Below are positions 36,685-49,113 of a DNA stretch of 64,000 nucleotides, one piece after another; position 1 is the stretch's first letter; every line of letters starts with the position of its first letter. Source of the DNA: Trifolium pratense (lineage: Eukaryota; Streptophyta; Magnoliopsida; Fabales; Fabaceae). The notes under the pieces are model-generated. The model ran no database searches. It was given only the letters and a program-made list of their open reading frames with translations, and was not told where the DNA came from. The DNA lies in assembly GCF_020283565.1 (NCBI RefSeq), contig NC_060063.1, positions 21,506,777-21,570,776 of the forward strand. Direction: 5' to 3'. The translations under genes and the position numbers were made by a program.

Positions 36685-39600
36685 CCGGTTGTCTTCGGAC
36701 TGTGTGGGTTATGTGTCGATCAGAGCAGGTCTGTGCAGTCAGACCAGTTGAGTGTTGTGTGTCAGTCGTGTTTGTCTAACAATTTTGTTGTGTTTGTTTT
36801 GTGAAATCACTTATGTTGTTCATTTAGGAACTATGAGTGGTGTGAATTGGATTAATCGATCCATTGTTTTGTTGAGTAATGGTGTGAGTGCTATACTTCT
36901 ATGTTTATAATAGTTGTATATGCGTAGAGTTTAACCTTTTTGTAGTTTAAACTTGATGGATTGATGCTTATTGCTAATTGTTGATGATCCGGCATGATGT
37001 AAAACTGCATGTGACGATCCGGCATGATATAAAACTGCAAGTGGTAATGATTTGAAATAATTTTAAAAACTAATATTATTTCTTGAAGATTTTGGTGAAA
37101 ATATAGAGTTATTTTCTTTTGGGTGAGTGAAAATTAAATTTTCAAAATGGTGAGAAGAGTAGGATATTAATGTGTCCTGGTATGTGTTTGTTATATGTTT
37201 GTTTATAACATGTGCTAGATGATTACTAGGCATTTGAATTGCTATGCGTTTTATGAGTAAAAACATGAAGATCTCATAATTCTATGTTGTGATTGTTGAT
37301 GCATGATTCTAATTGTGCTTTCAAGTCTATAATGATGTTATAGGCTTGATGTTTTGGATTTTGTGGATTAGTGAGTCGAGAAAACGAGAGTTTAGTGAGC
37401 GTAAGTTCAAAACCGTAGCAGAGCACCCAGATTTTTGGATGTGCTCGCTAGGCGAAGAATGGACCTCGCTGAGTCTCGCTAAGTCTTGCTAAATCCTGTG
37501 AATGTTTTTGACTTGTCTCGTCGGGAGCTCGCTAGCTTTTGCTAAGCGAGGGAGCCAGACAAGAAATTTATTTTGTTGATGTCTTGTTCTGAGTTGATTG
37601 AATGTGAGTATGAATTATTGCTATGCAATGTTCATTTTTCTTGTGTTGTTTTGATTTCCTAACTTTGAGAAGTGAGGGAAGTATAGGTTACTTGAATGCT
37701 TGCATGAATTTGTGTTAGTGTTTAGGAATCGTGGGTTAGGTTTTGTCCCTTGTATGCGACATGCGTGTAAACGATGTCGATACTAGTTTCTTCTTAGGAA
37801 GAATATGTTTAGAGACGATAGAACCGTTAGGTGTGAGCACCGGAAGTTCTAGTGGGAGAGTATGAGTGAGTTTGAGATAAGTGGGGGAGAAGATTGTACC
37901 CCTCCGAGATGTTTGGAATGTGAGAAGATGAGATGAGTAGAGATGTTCTTGAAGCGGAATATTCAGGAATTGACGACGTTGTTCGAAGTGGAAGGAATGG
38001 GCACAACAAGTTGTGAGAAACTACTAGAAGAGAAGTTGTCGGACCGAGTGTTTCATCGTGGGGCGTTAGTGAGATTGGTTAAGTGAGATGAAGAGTACTC
38101 GAAACGGTTGGAGATCGTGTGTTGCACTAAAAGTCTGGAGGCGTGTTTTGTGGACCAAAGTTGAAGTATCTGTTTGATCGAAATGAGTCGAATATGAAGA
38201 AGAGGGAGTGATTAAGATTCTTGAGGAGATGATGATTTTGAAGTAAGTTATCATCCAAGTGGATCGGATGTTGTAGTGGATGCTTAAGTAAGAAGTTTTA
38301 CGTGAGTCGTGCATATGGTAGTAGGTTGAATTGGTTGAACAATTTCGAGTTCTAAGTCTAATGTGTGAAGTGATTTCCAGAAGTGATCTGAGAAGCTTAG
38401 AGAAAGAGGTGTGAAGATTAGTGAACCGTTGGTGTTAATTAATCGAGGAGAGGAAGCAGGTTTTAAAGTAGATGAGAATGAAGTTGAGAAATATCATCAT
38501 ATGATTGGTATGCTTGTTGAATCGTTGGAAGTAAGGATTGTATGAATAATCGAGTTTATTCAAAGACGGAAGTAGGATAACGATTCGGAGGATTTTGTGA
38601 GAGGCTTGTCGAAGAAAGAGTGATTGGATTTGGATAATGACCGGATAATTGGTGTCACATGTTGAATGAGAACGTAGAGTCTTGGAGGTTGAGATGAAGC
38701 TAAATGGGAGGTATCATTTTTGAATGATTAGAAATAAGAAAGTTAGCCGTTGAAGAACGTGCAGAGGATGAGTATATGAGGTCATGTTGGAAGTGACTTG
38801 TGCTAGGTGGGAATTTGCGAAAAGGATTACCGCGCATGTGAGTAGACGTTGTGTTTGAACACATATAGTGAGAAGTTGTAGGCGATGCCTAAGGTAAGTG
38901 TCGGAGAGCATTTGGTAGTGCCCACAAGATAAGAGTGAGTAAGCATTTGGTGCATAACTTAAGATGTATTTTGGACGAGAATTTTTGGAAATTTTCTATA
39001 AATGTCAGATTGAGAGTAGACAAGGAGTCATTAGTAAGAATACTAAGACAAGGGTTGATTAGAATTTGATGGATGGAATTAGATTGTATGGCGAATATTT
39101 GGGGCTTGTGGATTAAATTCAAGAGTTTGATTTTGGTATTGAACGTACTAAGGAAGAGTTTAAAGATAGCTATCCAAAGAGAGATGATGATTGGTAGAGG
39201 TCGTAAGTGAATAAGAAAACGATGAGTGAATAAACGGATAAGAGTATGCTTGTTGCAATGCAAGATGATGAGGAACATTGATAGATGGATTATGGGCGAA
39301 TTGAAGATGTCGTTTGGAATCAACGAGATAGAGGTTATGATTGTTTGGAGAACCAATTTTAGGCGGTAGCCTAATTTTGAAGTAGCGAATTGCTAAGGGA
39401 TTAAGGAGAAGTGCTATTGGAAAATGTTTGCGTTAAGGAATGAAAATATTGATTGAGAGATTACTTGGGAACAGAGTAGTCGTATTGGATTCGACTCAAT
39501 GTGAGAAAGGAATTTGACGGTTAGAGACGGTAGTTTTTAGCATGTGTCAATGAAGTTTGAGAATGTTGGTCATCAAGTGATTGTTGGAATTGAATTATCG

Positions 39601-40059
39601 AGTGATATGTTTGGAATAAGATACGATATGAATAGGTGATGTAACACGGTTAAGTGATTCATGAGGGAATCAGAGACTTATAGGATTTGTGGAGTTGTGG
39701 AGTATTCCATGGGAGTACCTTTTCGAAGTGTGTTCAATTGGTTGTACCAGTTTTAGGGTAACGTTGTGAGGCCGTAGAATGTGAGTCTATGGATGTTTCG
39801 TACGAAGTGGATGTTTTAGCGGTTTGATAAGAATGTTTTGTGCCGATATCATGATTGTTGAATATTTATCGACAAATTGAGGAACTGGCCGTCCTTGATC
39901 TCTTGTTGATAAATAGTCAAAAATTGTGTTGGATGGGATAAACTAGTTTTGTCAAACTTAGTAATGTGTAGTGTTTTGAGCGTTTCGTTGGAGGGTCGGA
40001 TACAGGAGTTATCCGGAGTTGTTTTAGCCGCGTAATTTTCGAGGGCGAAAATCTTCTAA
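36685..40059 (+). other. Non-coding interior of element E
   Basis: No gag-pol is recognisable and the longest open frame is an antisense 155-residue low-complexity stretch without a domain. Segments match the interior of G: AAGTGGGGGAGAAGATT near 37879-37895 and CGACAAAT(T/C)(G/A)AGG near 39870. A short TCGC-rich cluster lies at 37440-37560. The end, AATTTTCGAGGGCGAAAATC at about 40036, is probably the last trace of a chromovirus pol. Confidence 0.7.
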
Positions 40060-40071
40060 GTGGGGGAGAGT
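40060..40071 (+). other. Polypurine tract of element E
   Basis: The G-rich stretch GTGGGGGAGAGT directly precedes the 3' LTR. Confidence 0.85.
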
Positions 40072-41251
40072 TGTAACGACCCAATTTTCATATTATTATT
40101 ATTATTATTTTTTTATGTGTTAAAATATTTCATTTAACGTATCATTTTAATTAAGTTAATAACTTGAGTTATTTATCGAGTACTTTAGTTATTAGGCGAG
40201 TAGAGTGAGTTAACGTGTAATTGGGCCAAGCCAATTGGGCTTGAGGCCCAATGGGCCTTGTGTGTGTGTGGGAGGCGCCATATGGCCATGAGAGGAAGAG
40301 AGAAATTCATTTTTCTCTTTTGTTCTTGTGCTCTTGAGAGAGGAAGAGAGAGCTTGAGGAGCTAGGGCAAAGGGAGAGCTAGGGATTCGAGAGCTTCGTC
40401 GTGTTTTCTTCGAATCCAGGTAAGAGAGTAGATTTCATATTCGTGGGTGACTCGAGGAAGGGGAGAATGTCGATTTCTCCTCACCCGAACTTCCTCCACC
40501 CCATTTTCGTTTTAGTTTTGGATGGATTTTCTTAATGGAAATCGAATCTAAGGTTCATAACATGTTTAACATGCTCTTATCATGATGTATGAACGAATCT
40601 AATGGTTAAAAATGAGATTTATAAAGGATTAAACTCAAGAACATTGTGTTCTTGAGTGTTTTGAGTAAAAGTGTTCAATCTTTACTTTTTCGATGTTTAT
40701 GATGTAGATCTGAGAAATGAACTGTCCTTTTGTGTTTAGATATGCTTGTTGCACATGAATATAAACTTATTTGGGGTTTATAACATGAAAAATGGGATTT
40801 TTGGGTGAATTGGTGTGGAAAACGCAAGTTTTGAACTGTCCTGACAGGAGGCACTCGCTAGGTCTTCGCTCAGCGAACGTGTGGCGAACAGCTCGCTGCA
40901 GCTTCGCCACGAGCAGGTGATCCTCTGGTGAGGTTCGCGTAGGCTTCGCTAAGTCTTCGCTCAGCGAATAGTTCGCTGAATGTTCGCTGATAGCTCGCTA
41001 TGAGATAGCCTTCCTCGGGTAACGTTCGTTTGAGGCTCGCTACCCCTTCGCTTAGCGAACAGTACTGGACCTGCAACTTTTTGTTGATGTTTATAAGTGT
41101 AATTAGGCACTTGTAACATGGATTTAAGGTATCCTAACATGCAATTAGGTGTTTATAACCATGATTAATTGTATTGTGATGATAGTTGTTGATTATATAT
41201 GTGGAATATGATTGTGTTGATGATGTTTATTTAAATGTCAAAGAAGTATAT

Positions 41252-43787
41252 TGTAACGACCCAAAATTTAGTATTCGTTATTTAATTATTTTATTATGCG
41301 AGGGCGTGATTTATAATTAAATTATTAAGCGGCAAATAATCATTTATCGAGAACGTAAGTTAATGAGCGAGAAGTTATGTTGTTTGGGCCTTTGGGCGTG
41401 GAATAGGCATTGGGCCTAAGCCAAGTGGGCTTTGATCCATGAGAATAGAGAGAGCTATAAGTAGCAAGTCAAACCAATGAATAGTCTCATAAGTTGCAAT
41501 TCTTGAGAAAGAGCAAGAGGAGGAGCTCATGAGGGAGAGGGAGAGCTCGTGGGAGAGAAAGAGAAGAGCAAGCTTGTGGATTCGTCGAGCTAAGGTACGA
41601 GAGTTAGATTACATATTCGTGAGTGATTCGAAAGAGGGGAGGATGTCGATTCCTCCATTCCCAAACTCTTTCCACTCTATTTTCTTGTGGGTTTTGTGGG
41701 TGATTTTCTTAATGGAAAATGGATTCTTTTGATCCTAACATGTGTAGTGAACTCATGGTAGATGAGGTAAACAACTTTGGGGAGTTGAAAATGGGAATAT
41801 GTAGATGTTTGATCAATGATTTGCATGTTTATGCAACTTTGCTTATTTTGCAAGAAATTGGCATGATTTTGATTGTTTGATGTATTTGGATGTTTGGAAG
41901 GGATGATTAATGTTCCTTGATACCATATATGCTTGAATTAGCTGTTTATAAGAATTTATAACATGTCTAGATGGATTTTTGAGTTGATTTGAGGTTAAAC
42001 CGCCTTATTGAAACTCAAGAACAGATATTTTTCTGGTATAGTTCGCTAAGCGACCAGGAGTTCGCTGTAGCGAACAGGTTCGCTGAAGCTCGCCGAAGCT
42101 CGCTATGAGCAGGTGATCCCCTGGTGAGGTTCGCCATGTCTCGCTAAGCCCTCGCTTAGCGAAGGCCTCTGTGACAGCAATTGTTGTTGATGTTTATAAG
42201 TGTAACTAGGCACTTGTAACATGGTTTAAGGGTATCCTTACATGATTGTTGATACATGTTGATACTGTTAATGCTTATTGTTAATCGTTATATGATTGAT
42301 AAACGTGTATGCAATAAGTTGTAGCTTAAAGTGAGCAATGTGATGTTTTAGCATTAATTTGCAATGTTAAGGAAATGATGTGTGTTTTATGACATAAGTG
42401 TAAATGAAACTTTATGTGTATAAAAATGGTTATGCAGATAATTATCATGTGAATAATTATGATTCGAGTGATAGGATATTGTGTTATCCTAATGTGTTAG
42501 ATGTTGGAATTGTGTTTCCGCATCAGTGAATGAATAGCTTCGAGCTAGATAGCGTCATGTATTTGATGTGTTTAAAAGTAATCATGCATTCATGAATAAA
42601 TTGTGATATTGGAATCATGTGTATTCCAATAGAGTAAATGGACTATGTTTTCCAAAAGTGGCCGAAGATGGGATTATGTTATCCGAAATCTAGAGCCCAT
42701 ATCCAAACATGATATAAAACTGTGTGACTCCTCTTTGTGAGTGAGATGGTTGATGATAACCGAGATCCGACATGATTTTAAACTGTATTGATGATGATCC
42801 TGCATGATCTAAAACTGACACCATCCAGCAACGATGTAAAACTGAATGAGATGGTCTAAGTTGGCCAGCATCCTGCATGATGTAAAACTGATGTAGAGTC
42901 CGTGCATGACTATAATCTGAACAGTCCGTACATGACTATAATCTGAACAGTCCGTCATGACTGAAATCTGAACAATGTAAATGGGTACCACATGCATTAG
43001 TCGTGTCTAGGGATGACATGACATTGGATAATTGACATTAGATGCATTAGGGTAAATGCACATGTATTTGATAATTGTTATGTGACAATATCTGATTGGA
43101 TTGTAATGTGTTTTCCGTATGTGTTAAGCTTTGGTATTTACTAATTGTTTAATACTGTGATTGTTGCCATGACTTGGTATGTGAGTAGAGTCCGTCATGA
43201 CTATAAAATGAACACTTTGGTAGTGTCCGAGAAGACGTGAAACTATATGATTGGTGTGTTTGTAAATGAATGATTAATTGGTAGTCGTATTTGACGATGT
43301 ATGTGCGTGAGTTAGAAATGTATGATAGCGTGTGAAGTGTGTAGTATACTACTCACACTTATATTTATGTTTATGTTTTCTAACTCTCTGCTTTGTGTTA
43401 ATTGCTGGACCTTTGGGGGTCCAGGTTGACAGGTTATGTGTTAGCCTCGTCCGAGTGCAATGGTGAAGCTCTGCTCTGATTGAGACACGGGAAAAAGGGG
43501 TTTTTATATGTATATGCATGTAGTCCTCTTAGTATACTCTGTTGGTCTTAAGCTTTCATTTGAAAAGTATCCGTTTTGTATAACTAATAACGCATCGTTC
43601 GATGCGAGGTTTTGTTTTTAGTTCATTCGAATATTTTACTAGATAAATGTATTTAGTATTATCTTTGAATGAAGTTTGTGATATTCAAACCAGCGCTTTA
43701 TAATCATATTTTCAATTATCCGCTGCGTATTTTCGAAAAAGATTTTATAAAGGCAGAGTTAATTAAATAACGGGTTTGGGTGTTACA
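41252..43787 (+). repeat. 5' LTR of element G (2536 bp)
   Basis: Starts TGTAACGACCCAAAATTTAG and ends GGGTTTGGGTGTTACA. Contains GAGCTATAAGTAG (possible TATA) near 41451, a TTCGC/AGCGAA cluster at about 42040-42165, GATNTAAAACTG repeats at about 42708-42895, and three tandem units of about 27 bp built on AGTCCGT..CATGACTATAATC at about 42895-42975. Confidence 0.95.
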
Positions 43788-43791
43788 AAAG

Positions 43792-43803
43792 TGGTATCAG
43801 AGC
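43792..43803 (+). other. Primer-binding site of element G
   Basis: TGGTATCAGAGC four bases after the LTR end (initiator tRNA-Met). Confidence 0.93.
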
Positions 43804-46562
43804 AGGTCGTCTTCGGACTGTGAGGTTAGGTGTCAATCAGAGCCGGTCTGTGCATTCAGATCGAGTGAGCATGTGTGCCAGTTGTGTCTGTCTGTTTTTG
43901 TTGTGTATTATTATGTTTATAGCTTGAGTGTTTACTTAAGTGTGAATGTATTCTCGTGTTGAGAAGTTGTTGAAAGCATGCTATATTCTATATGTATATA
44001 TATATACATGTTTGAATTGATTTTGTGGGATTCATATCTGTGAGTGATATGAAATGTAATGCATGTACTTGACTCGATGTCTTGTGTACATGGATGTTTC
44101 ATTGTCTTACATATAGTTTAGTTATAAATATATGTATAGACATGTGGTAGTAATTATGTATGCTAGTTGTTACGTAGGTTGTTACATTAGCATAGATGGG
44201 AATAGTGTGTTTATGTATTTTGCAGTGGTGTGTATGTCAAGAGGACTGCACCGGGGTTTTGAGTAGATGCTTAGATATCTTACCTTATGTTTACCCTTTG
44301 CATACGACATGCATGTGAATGCTGTCGGTATTAGATTTCTCTTGGGAGGAATAAATTTGGAATCGATAGGACGGTTAGGTGCTTACACCGGATGTTCTAG
44401 TGGAAGTGTAAAGGTGGGTTTGAGATAAGTGGGGGAGAAGATTTTGTCTCTCCAAGATATTTCGAACGCGAGAAGTAAGGACGAATAGAGATGTTCTTGA
44501 AGTGGATTGTTTAAGATTGAGTAGCATTATTCGAAGTGGAGTTCTTATTTGGAGAATACTTTGGAGGAAGTATCAGATGATCATTTCGGAGTGAGTCGGA
44601 ATGAAGTTGTTTAGCCGTAGGGAGAATGTGGCCATTGGGGAACGATGGAGCAGATTGAATGTTAAGTGAACACCGTTGCTGGGAAACGGAGAAGACGTGT
44701 GCGTCAAGGGTAAGAAAACCTAGTGATGATCATACGACGAGTATGCGAATGGTGGGTACCTTGAGGGTTAAGTTAAGTGGGAGATTGATGTCAAGGATGG
44801 AAGGTGTGGTTAGGGAACTGAAAACCCGATTACGATAAGTGGGACTGGTGGTGTTTCTAGCGGAACTCGTAGCAAGAATGTTCCATTGTTTAGTTGTCTT
44901 TCACTTGATGGTTCATCCTCAAAGAGGAGGAAGAGTGATAAAGATGGAAGCTTTGTTGATGAAAAGTTTTCAGAGGAATCTGATGAGAATTGTGTTGGAA
45001 TCAACAAGACGGAGATCATGGTTGTTTGGAAATCAACTTTTGATAGTAGCTGAGATTTAAATACAGAATTACTAGGTGATCAAGAAGAGCCTAGGAAGGA
45101 TTTATAAAGGTTGAGTATGTTTGAACCGAGTAGTCATTTCTTGGAAGGATTTGAGAAACTTAGAAATAGAGGTGGAGCCTTGTAAACCGTTAGTGTTAGT
45201 TAACCACGGAATGAGAATGAAGTTATGAAGATATCATAATAAGATTAGCAAACTTTTTAAGTTATCAAGTGACATATGATTGTACAAGTAGTAGAGTTAT
45301 TCCAAGATGGAAGTGGGATAACAAATCGAAGGATTTCATAAGAAGTTTATAGAGGAAGGAAATGAATCCATTTGGACGATAATCAGACAACTAGTGTCTA
45401 AGATTGGATGAAACCTTAGAGGTTGATGAGAAGCTAAGTGCGAAGTGTTATCTTTGGATGTTTGGGGATAAGAAAGTTAGCCTTTGGAAACGTGTCAAGC
45501 ACGAGTATTAGAGAGACGTAAGAAAGTGACTTATGTCAAGTAAGAATTTGCGGAAAGGACTATCTCACACATAAGTAATTGTTGTGTTTGGAACATGTGT
45601 GTTGAGAATTTGGAAGTGATGCTTGAAGTAAGTATCAGAGATGTTTTGTAGCAATTGGAAAATTATTTATGGAATGGAAAAGTCGGTGGAGATTAGAGAT
45701 GTCGGACACATCGTATCTATGGGAATAGTATAGTAATACCATGTGGGAAGGAAATAAATGATTATGGATATTTTCGTCGTGAACGGTGGGATGATAGTGA
45801 GTCGACGAGTGACTTAAGGTAATATTTTGGATAAGAATATTTCGACAGGAAATGATATCGGGAAGGTCATGTTAAGGAAGTCAGAAATTGGATAAGAGAT
45901 TATTTGGAAAATAAAACAGTTATGTTGAATGTTCGACGCAATGATTTGGGGAATTGCAAGGAAAAAGAATTTGACGGTTGGATAGTATATTTTTGACATG
46001 TGTTAAGAAATTTGAGAAGTTAGACAGCAGATGAGCGTAGGAGTTGTGCTACCGAATGAATGGTTGGAGTGAGATTCGACGCAGTTAAGAACTTATGGAA
46101 TTTGAAAAGTTGTGAAGTGTGCAACGGAAGGGTCTTTCGGAGTATTTTGGGTTAAGTGGTTTCGTTTTGGAGTGGTGCTGCGAGTACCGTAAGATGTTAA
46201 GAGAAAGTTTTAAGTAGTTTGATGAGAATGGTTTATGCCATCATCACGATTGTTGACTATCTATCGACAAATCAAGGGATTAGCTGTCCTTGATCTATTG
46301 TTGATGAGTAGACGAGATTGTGTCGATTGGGATTGACTGATTTTGTCAAACTTGGTTTGGTTTGGAGTTTGTATGTTTTGTTGGTACGAATCCGGAAGAA
46401 GTGTGAATTTGAATCGGAGTTTGTGTAAGAGACCGTATCGGCTAAGGTATTATGACTAGAAAACCCGTTGGATTGAATGCAAGTTGGGAATTAGAAAATC
46501 GGATGAGGGAATTTATCCGGAGTTGTGTTTTAGTCGGGTAATTTTCGAGGGCGAAAATCTTT
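43804..46562 (+). other. Non-coding interior of element G
   Basis: No long open frame or domain. It shares with element E an internal TAAGTGGGGGAGAAG at 44426-44440 and a block containing ATCGACAAATCAAGGGATTA near 46263. The 3' end again has GTAATTTTCGAGGGCGAAAA, a vestige of a chromovirus pol terminus. Confidence 0.7.
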
Positions 46563-46577
46563 TAAGGGGGGTAGAGT
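46563..46577 (+). other. Polypurine tract of element G
   Basis: TAAGGGGGGTAGAGT immediately precedes the 3' LTR. Confidence 0.85.
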
Positions 46578-49113
46578 TGTAACGACCCAAAATTTAGTAT
46601 TCGTTATTTAATTATTTTATTATGCGAGGGCGTGATTTATAATTAAATTATTAAGCGGCAAATAATCATTTATCGAGAACGTAAGTTAATGAGCGAGAAG
46701 TTATGTTGTTTGGGCCTTTGGGCGTGGAATAGGCATTGGGCCTAAGCCAAGTGGGCTTTGATCCATGAGAATAGAGAGAGCTATAAGTAGCAAGTCAAAC
46801 CAATGAATAGTCTCATAAGTTGCAATTCTTGAGAAAGAGCAAGAGGAGGAGCTCATGAGGGAGAGGGAGAGCTCGTGGGAGAGAAAGAGAAGAGCAAGCT
46901 TGTGGATTCGTCGAGCTAAGGTACGAGAGTTAGATTACATATTCGTGAGTGATTCGAAAGAGGGGAGGATGTCGATTCCTCCATTCCCAAACTCTTTCCA
47001 CTCTATTTTCTTGTGGGTTTTGTGGGTGATTTTCTTAATGGAAAATGGATTCTTTTGATCCTAACATGTGTAGTGAACTCATGGTAGATGAGGTAAACAA
47101 CTTTGGGGAGTTGAAAATGGGAATATGTAGATGTTTGATCAATGATTTGCATGTTTATGCAACTTTGCTTATTTTGCAAGAAATTGGCATGATTTTGATT
47201 GTTTGATGTATTTGGATGTTTGGAAGGGATGATTAATGTTCCTTGATACCATATATGCTTGAATTAGCTGTTTATAAGAATTTATAACATGTCTAGATGG
47301 ATTTTTGAGTTGATTTGAGGTTAAACCGCCTTATTGAAACTCAAGAACAGATATTTTTCTGGTATAGTTCGCTAAGCGACCAGGAGTTCGCTGTAGCGAA
47401 CAGGTTCGCTGAAGCTCGCCGAAGCTCGCTATGAGCAGGTGATCCCCTGGTGAGGTTCGCCATGTCTCGCTAAGCCCTCGCTTAGCGAAGGCCTCTGTGA
47501 CAGCAATTGTTGTTGATGTTTATAAGTGTAACTAGGCACTTGTAACATGGTTTAAGGGTATCCTTACATGATTGTTGATACATGTTGATACTGTTAATGC
47601 TTATTGTTAATCGTTATATGATTGATAAACGTGTATGCAATAAGTTGTAGCTTAAAGTGAGCAATGTGATGTTTTAGCATTAATTTGCAATGTTAAGGAA
47701 ATGATGTGTGTTTTATGACATAAGTGTAAATGAAACTTTATGTGTATAAAAATGGTTATGCAGATAATTATCATGTGAATAATTATGATTCGAGTGATAG
47801 GATATTGTGTTATCCTAATGTGTTAGATGTTGGAATTGTGTTTCCGCATCAGTGAATGAATAGCTTCGAGCTAGATAGCGTCATGTATTTGATGTGTTTA
47901 AAAGTAATCATGCATTCATGAATAAATTGTGATATTGGAATCATGTGTATTCCAATAGAGTAAATGGACTATGTTTTCCAAAAGTGGCCGAAGATGGGAT
48001 TATGTTATCCGAAATCTAGAGCCCATATCCAAACATGATATAAAACTGTGTGACTCCTCTTTGTGAGTGAGATGGTTGATGATAACCGAGATCCGACATG
48101 ATTTTAAACTGTATTGATGATGATCCTGCATGATCTAAAACTGACACCATCCAGCAACGATGTAAAACTGAATGAGATGGTCTAAGTTGGCCAGCATCCT
48201 GCATGATGTAAAACTGATGTAGAGTCCGTGCATGACTATAATCTGAACAGTCCGTACATGACTATAATCTGAACAGTCCGTCATGACTGAAATCTGAACA
48301 ATGTAAATGGGTACCACATGCATTAGTCGTGTCTAGGGATGACATGACATTGGATAATTGACATTAGATGCATTAGGGTAAATGCACATGTATTTGATAA
48401 TTGTTATGTGACAATATCTGATTGGATTGTAATGTGTTTTCCGTATGTGTTAAGCTTTGGTATTTACTAATTGTTTAATACTGTGATTGTTGCCATGACT
48501 TGGTATGTGAGTAGAGTCCGTCATGACTATAAAATGAACACTTTGGTAGTGTCCGAGAAGACGTGAAACTATATGATTGGTGTGTTTGTAAATGAATGAT
48601 TAATTGGTAGTCGTATTTGACGATGTATGTGCGTGAGTTAGAAATGTATGATAGCGTGTGAAGTGTGTAGTATACTACTCACACTTATATTTATGTTTAT
48701 GTTTTCTAACTCTCTGCTTTGTGTTAATTGCTGGACCTTTGGGGGTCCAGGTTGACAGGTTATGTGTTAGCCTCGTCCGAGTGCAATGGTGAAGCTCTGC
48801 TCTGATTGAGACACGGGAAAAAGGGGTTTTTATATGTATATGCATGTAGTCCTCTTAGTATACTCTGTTGGTCTTAAGCTTTCATTTGAAAAGTATCCGT
48901 TTTGTATAACTAATAACGCATCGTTCGATGCGAGGTTTTGTTTTTAGTTCATTCGAATATTTTACTAGATAAATGTATTTAGTATTATCTTTGAATGAAG
49001 TTTGTGATATTCAAACCAGCGCTTTATAATCATATTTTCAATTATCCGCTGCGTATTTTCGAAAAAGATTTTATAAAGGCAGAGTTAATTAAATAACGGG
49101 TTTGGGTGTTACA
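46578..49113 (+). repeat. 3' LTR of element G (2536 bp)
   Basis: Identical in length to the 5' LTR and identical in the segments compared, including the repeat clusters. Confidence 0.95.

Larger units (their letters stand above)
41252..49113 (+). mobile_element. Element G: non-coding gypsy-derived retrotransposon (LARD type) nested in E's 3' LTR
   Basis: Flanked by TATAT at 41247-41251 and 49114-49118. Two 2536-bp LTRs enclose a 2790-bp interior without gag-pol. LTR ends, primer site, pre-purine-tract sequence and several LTR motifs place it in E's superfamily, but it is a distinct subfamily. The LTRs show no difference in the stretches I compared, so the insertion is very recent. Confidence 0.94.

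Noticed and set aside
38889..39356. Minus-strand 155-residue open frame in the interior of element E
   Set aside because: Low-complexity Ile/Leu/Ser composition, no domain, and no matching frame in the related element G.
41529..41732. 67-residue plus-strand frame repeated at 46855-47058
   Set aside because: The two are identical only because they lie in the two LTRs of element G. There is no evidence of translation.
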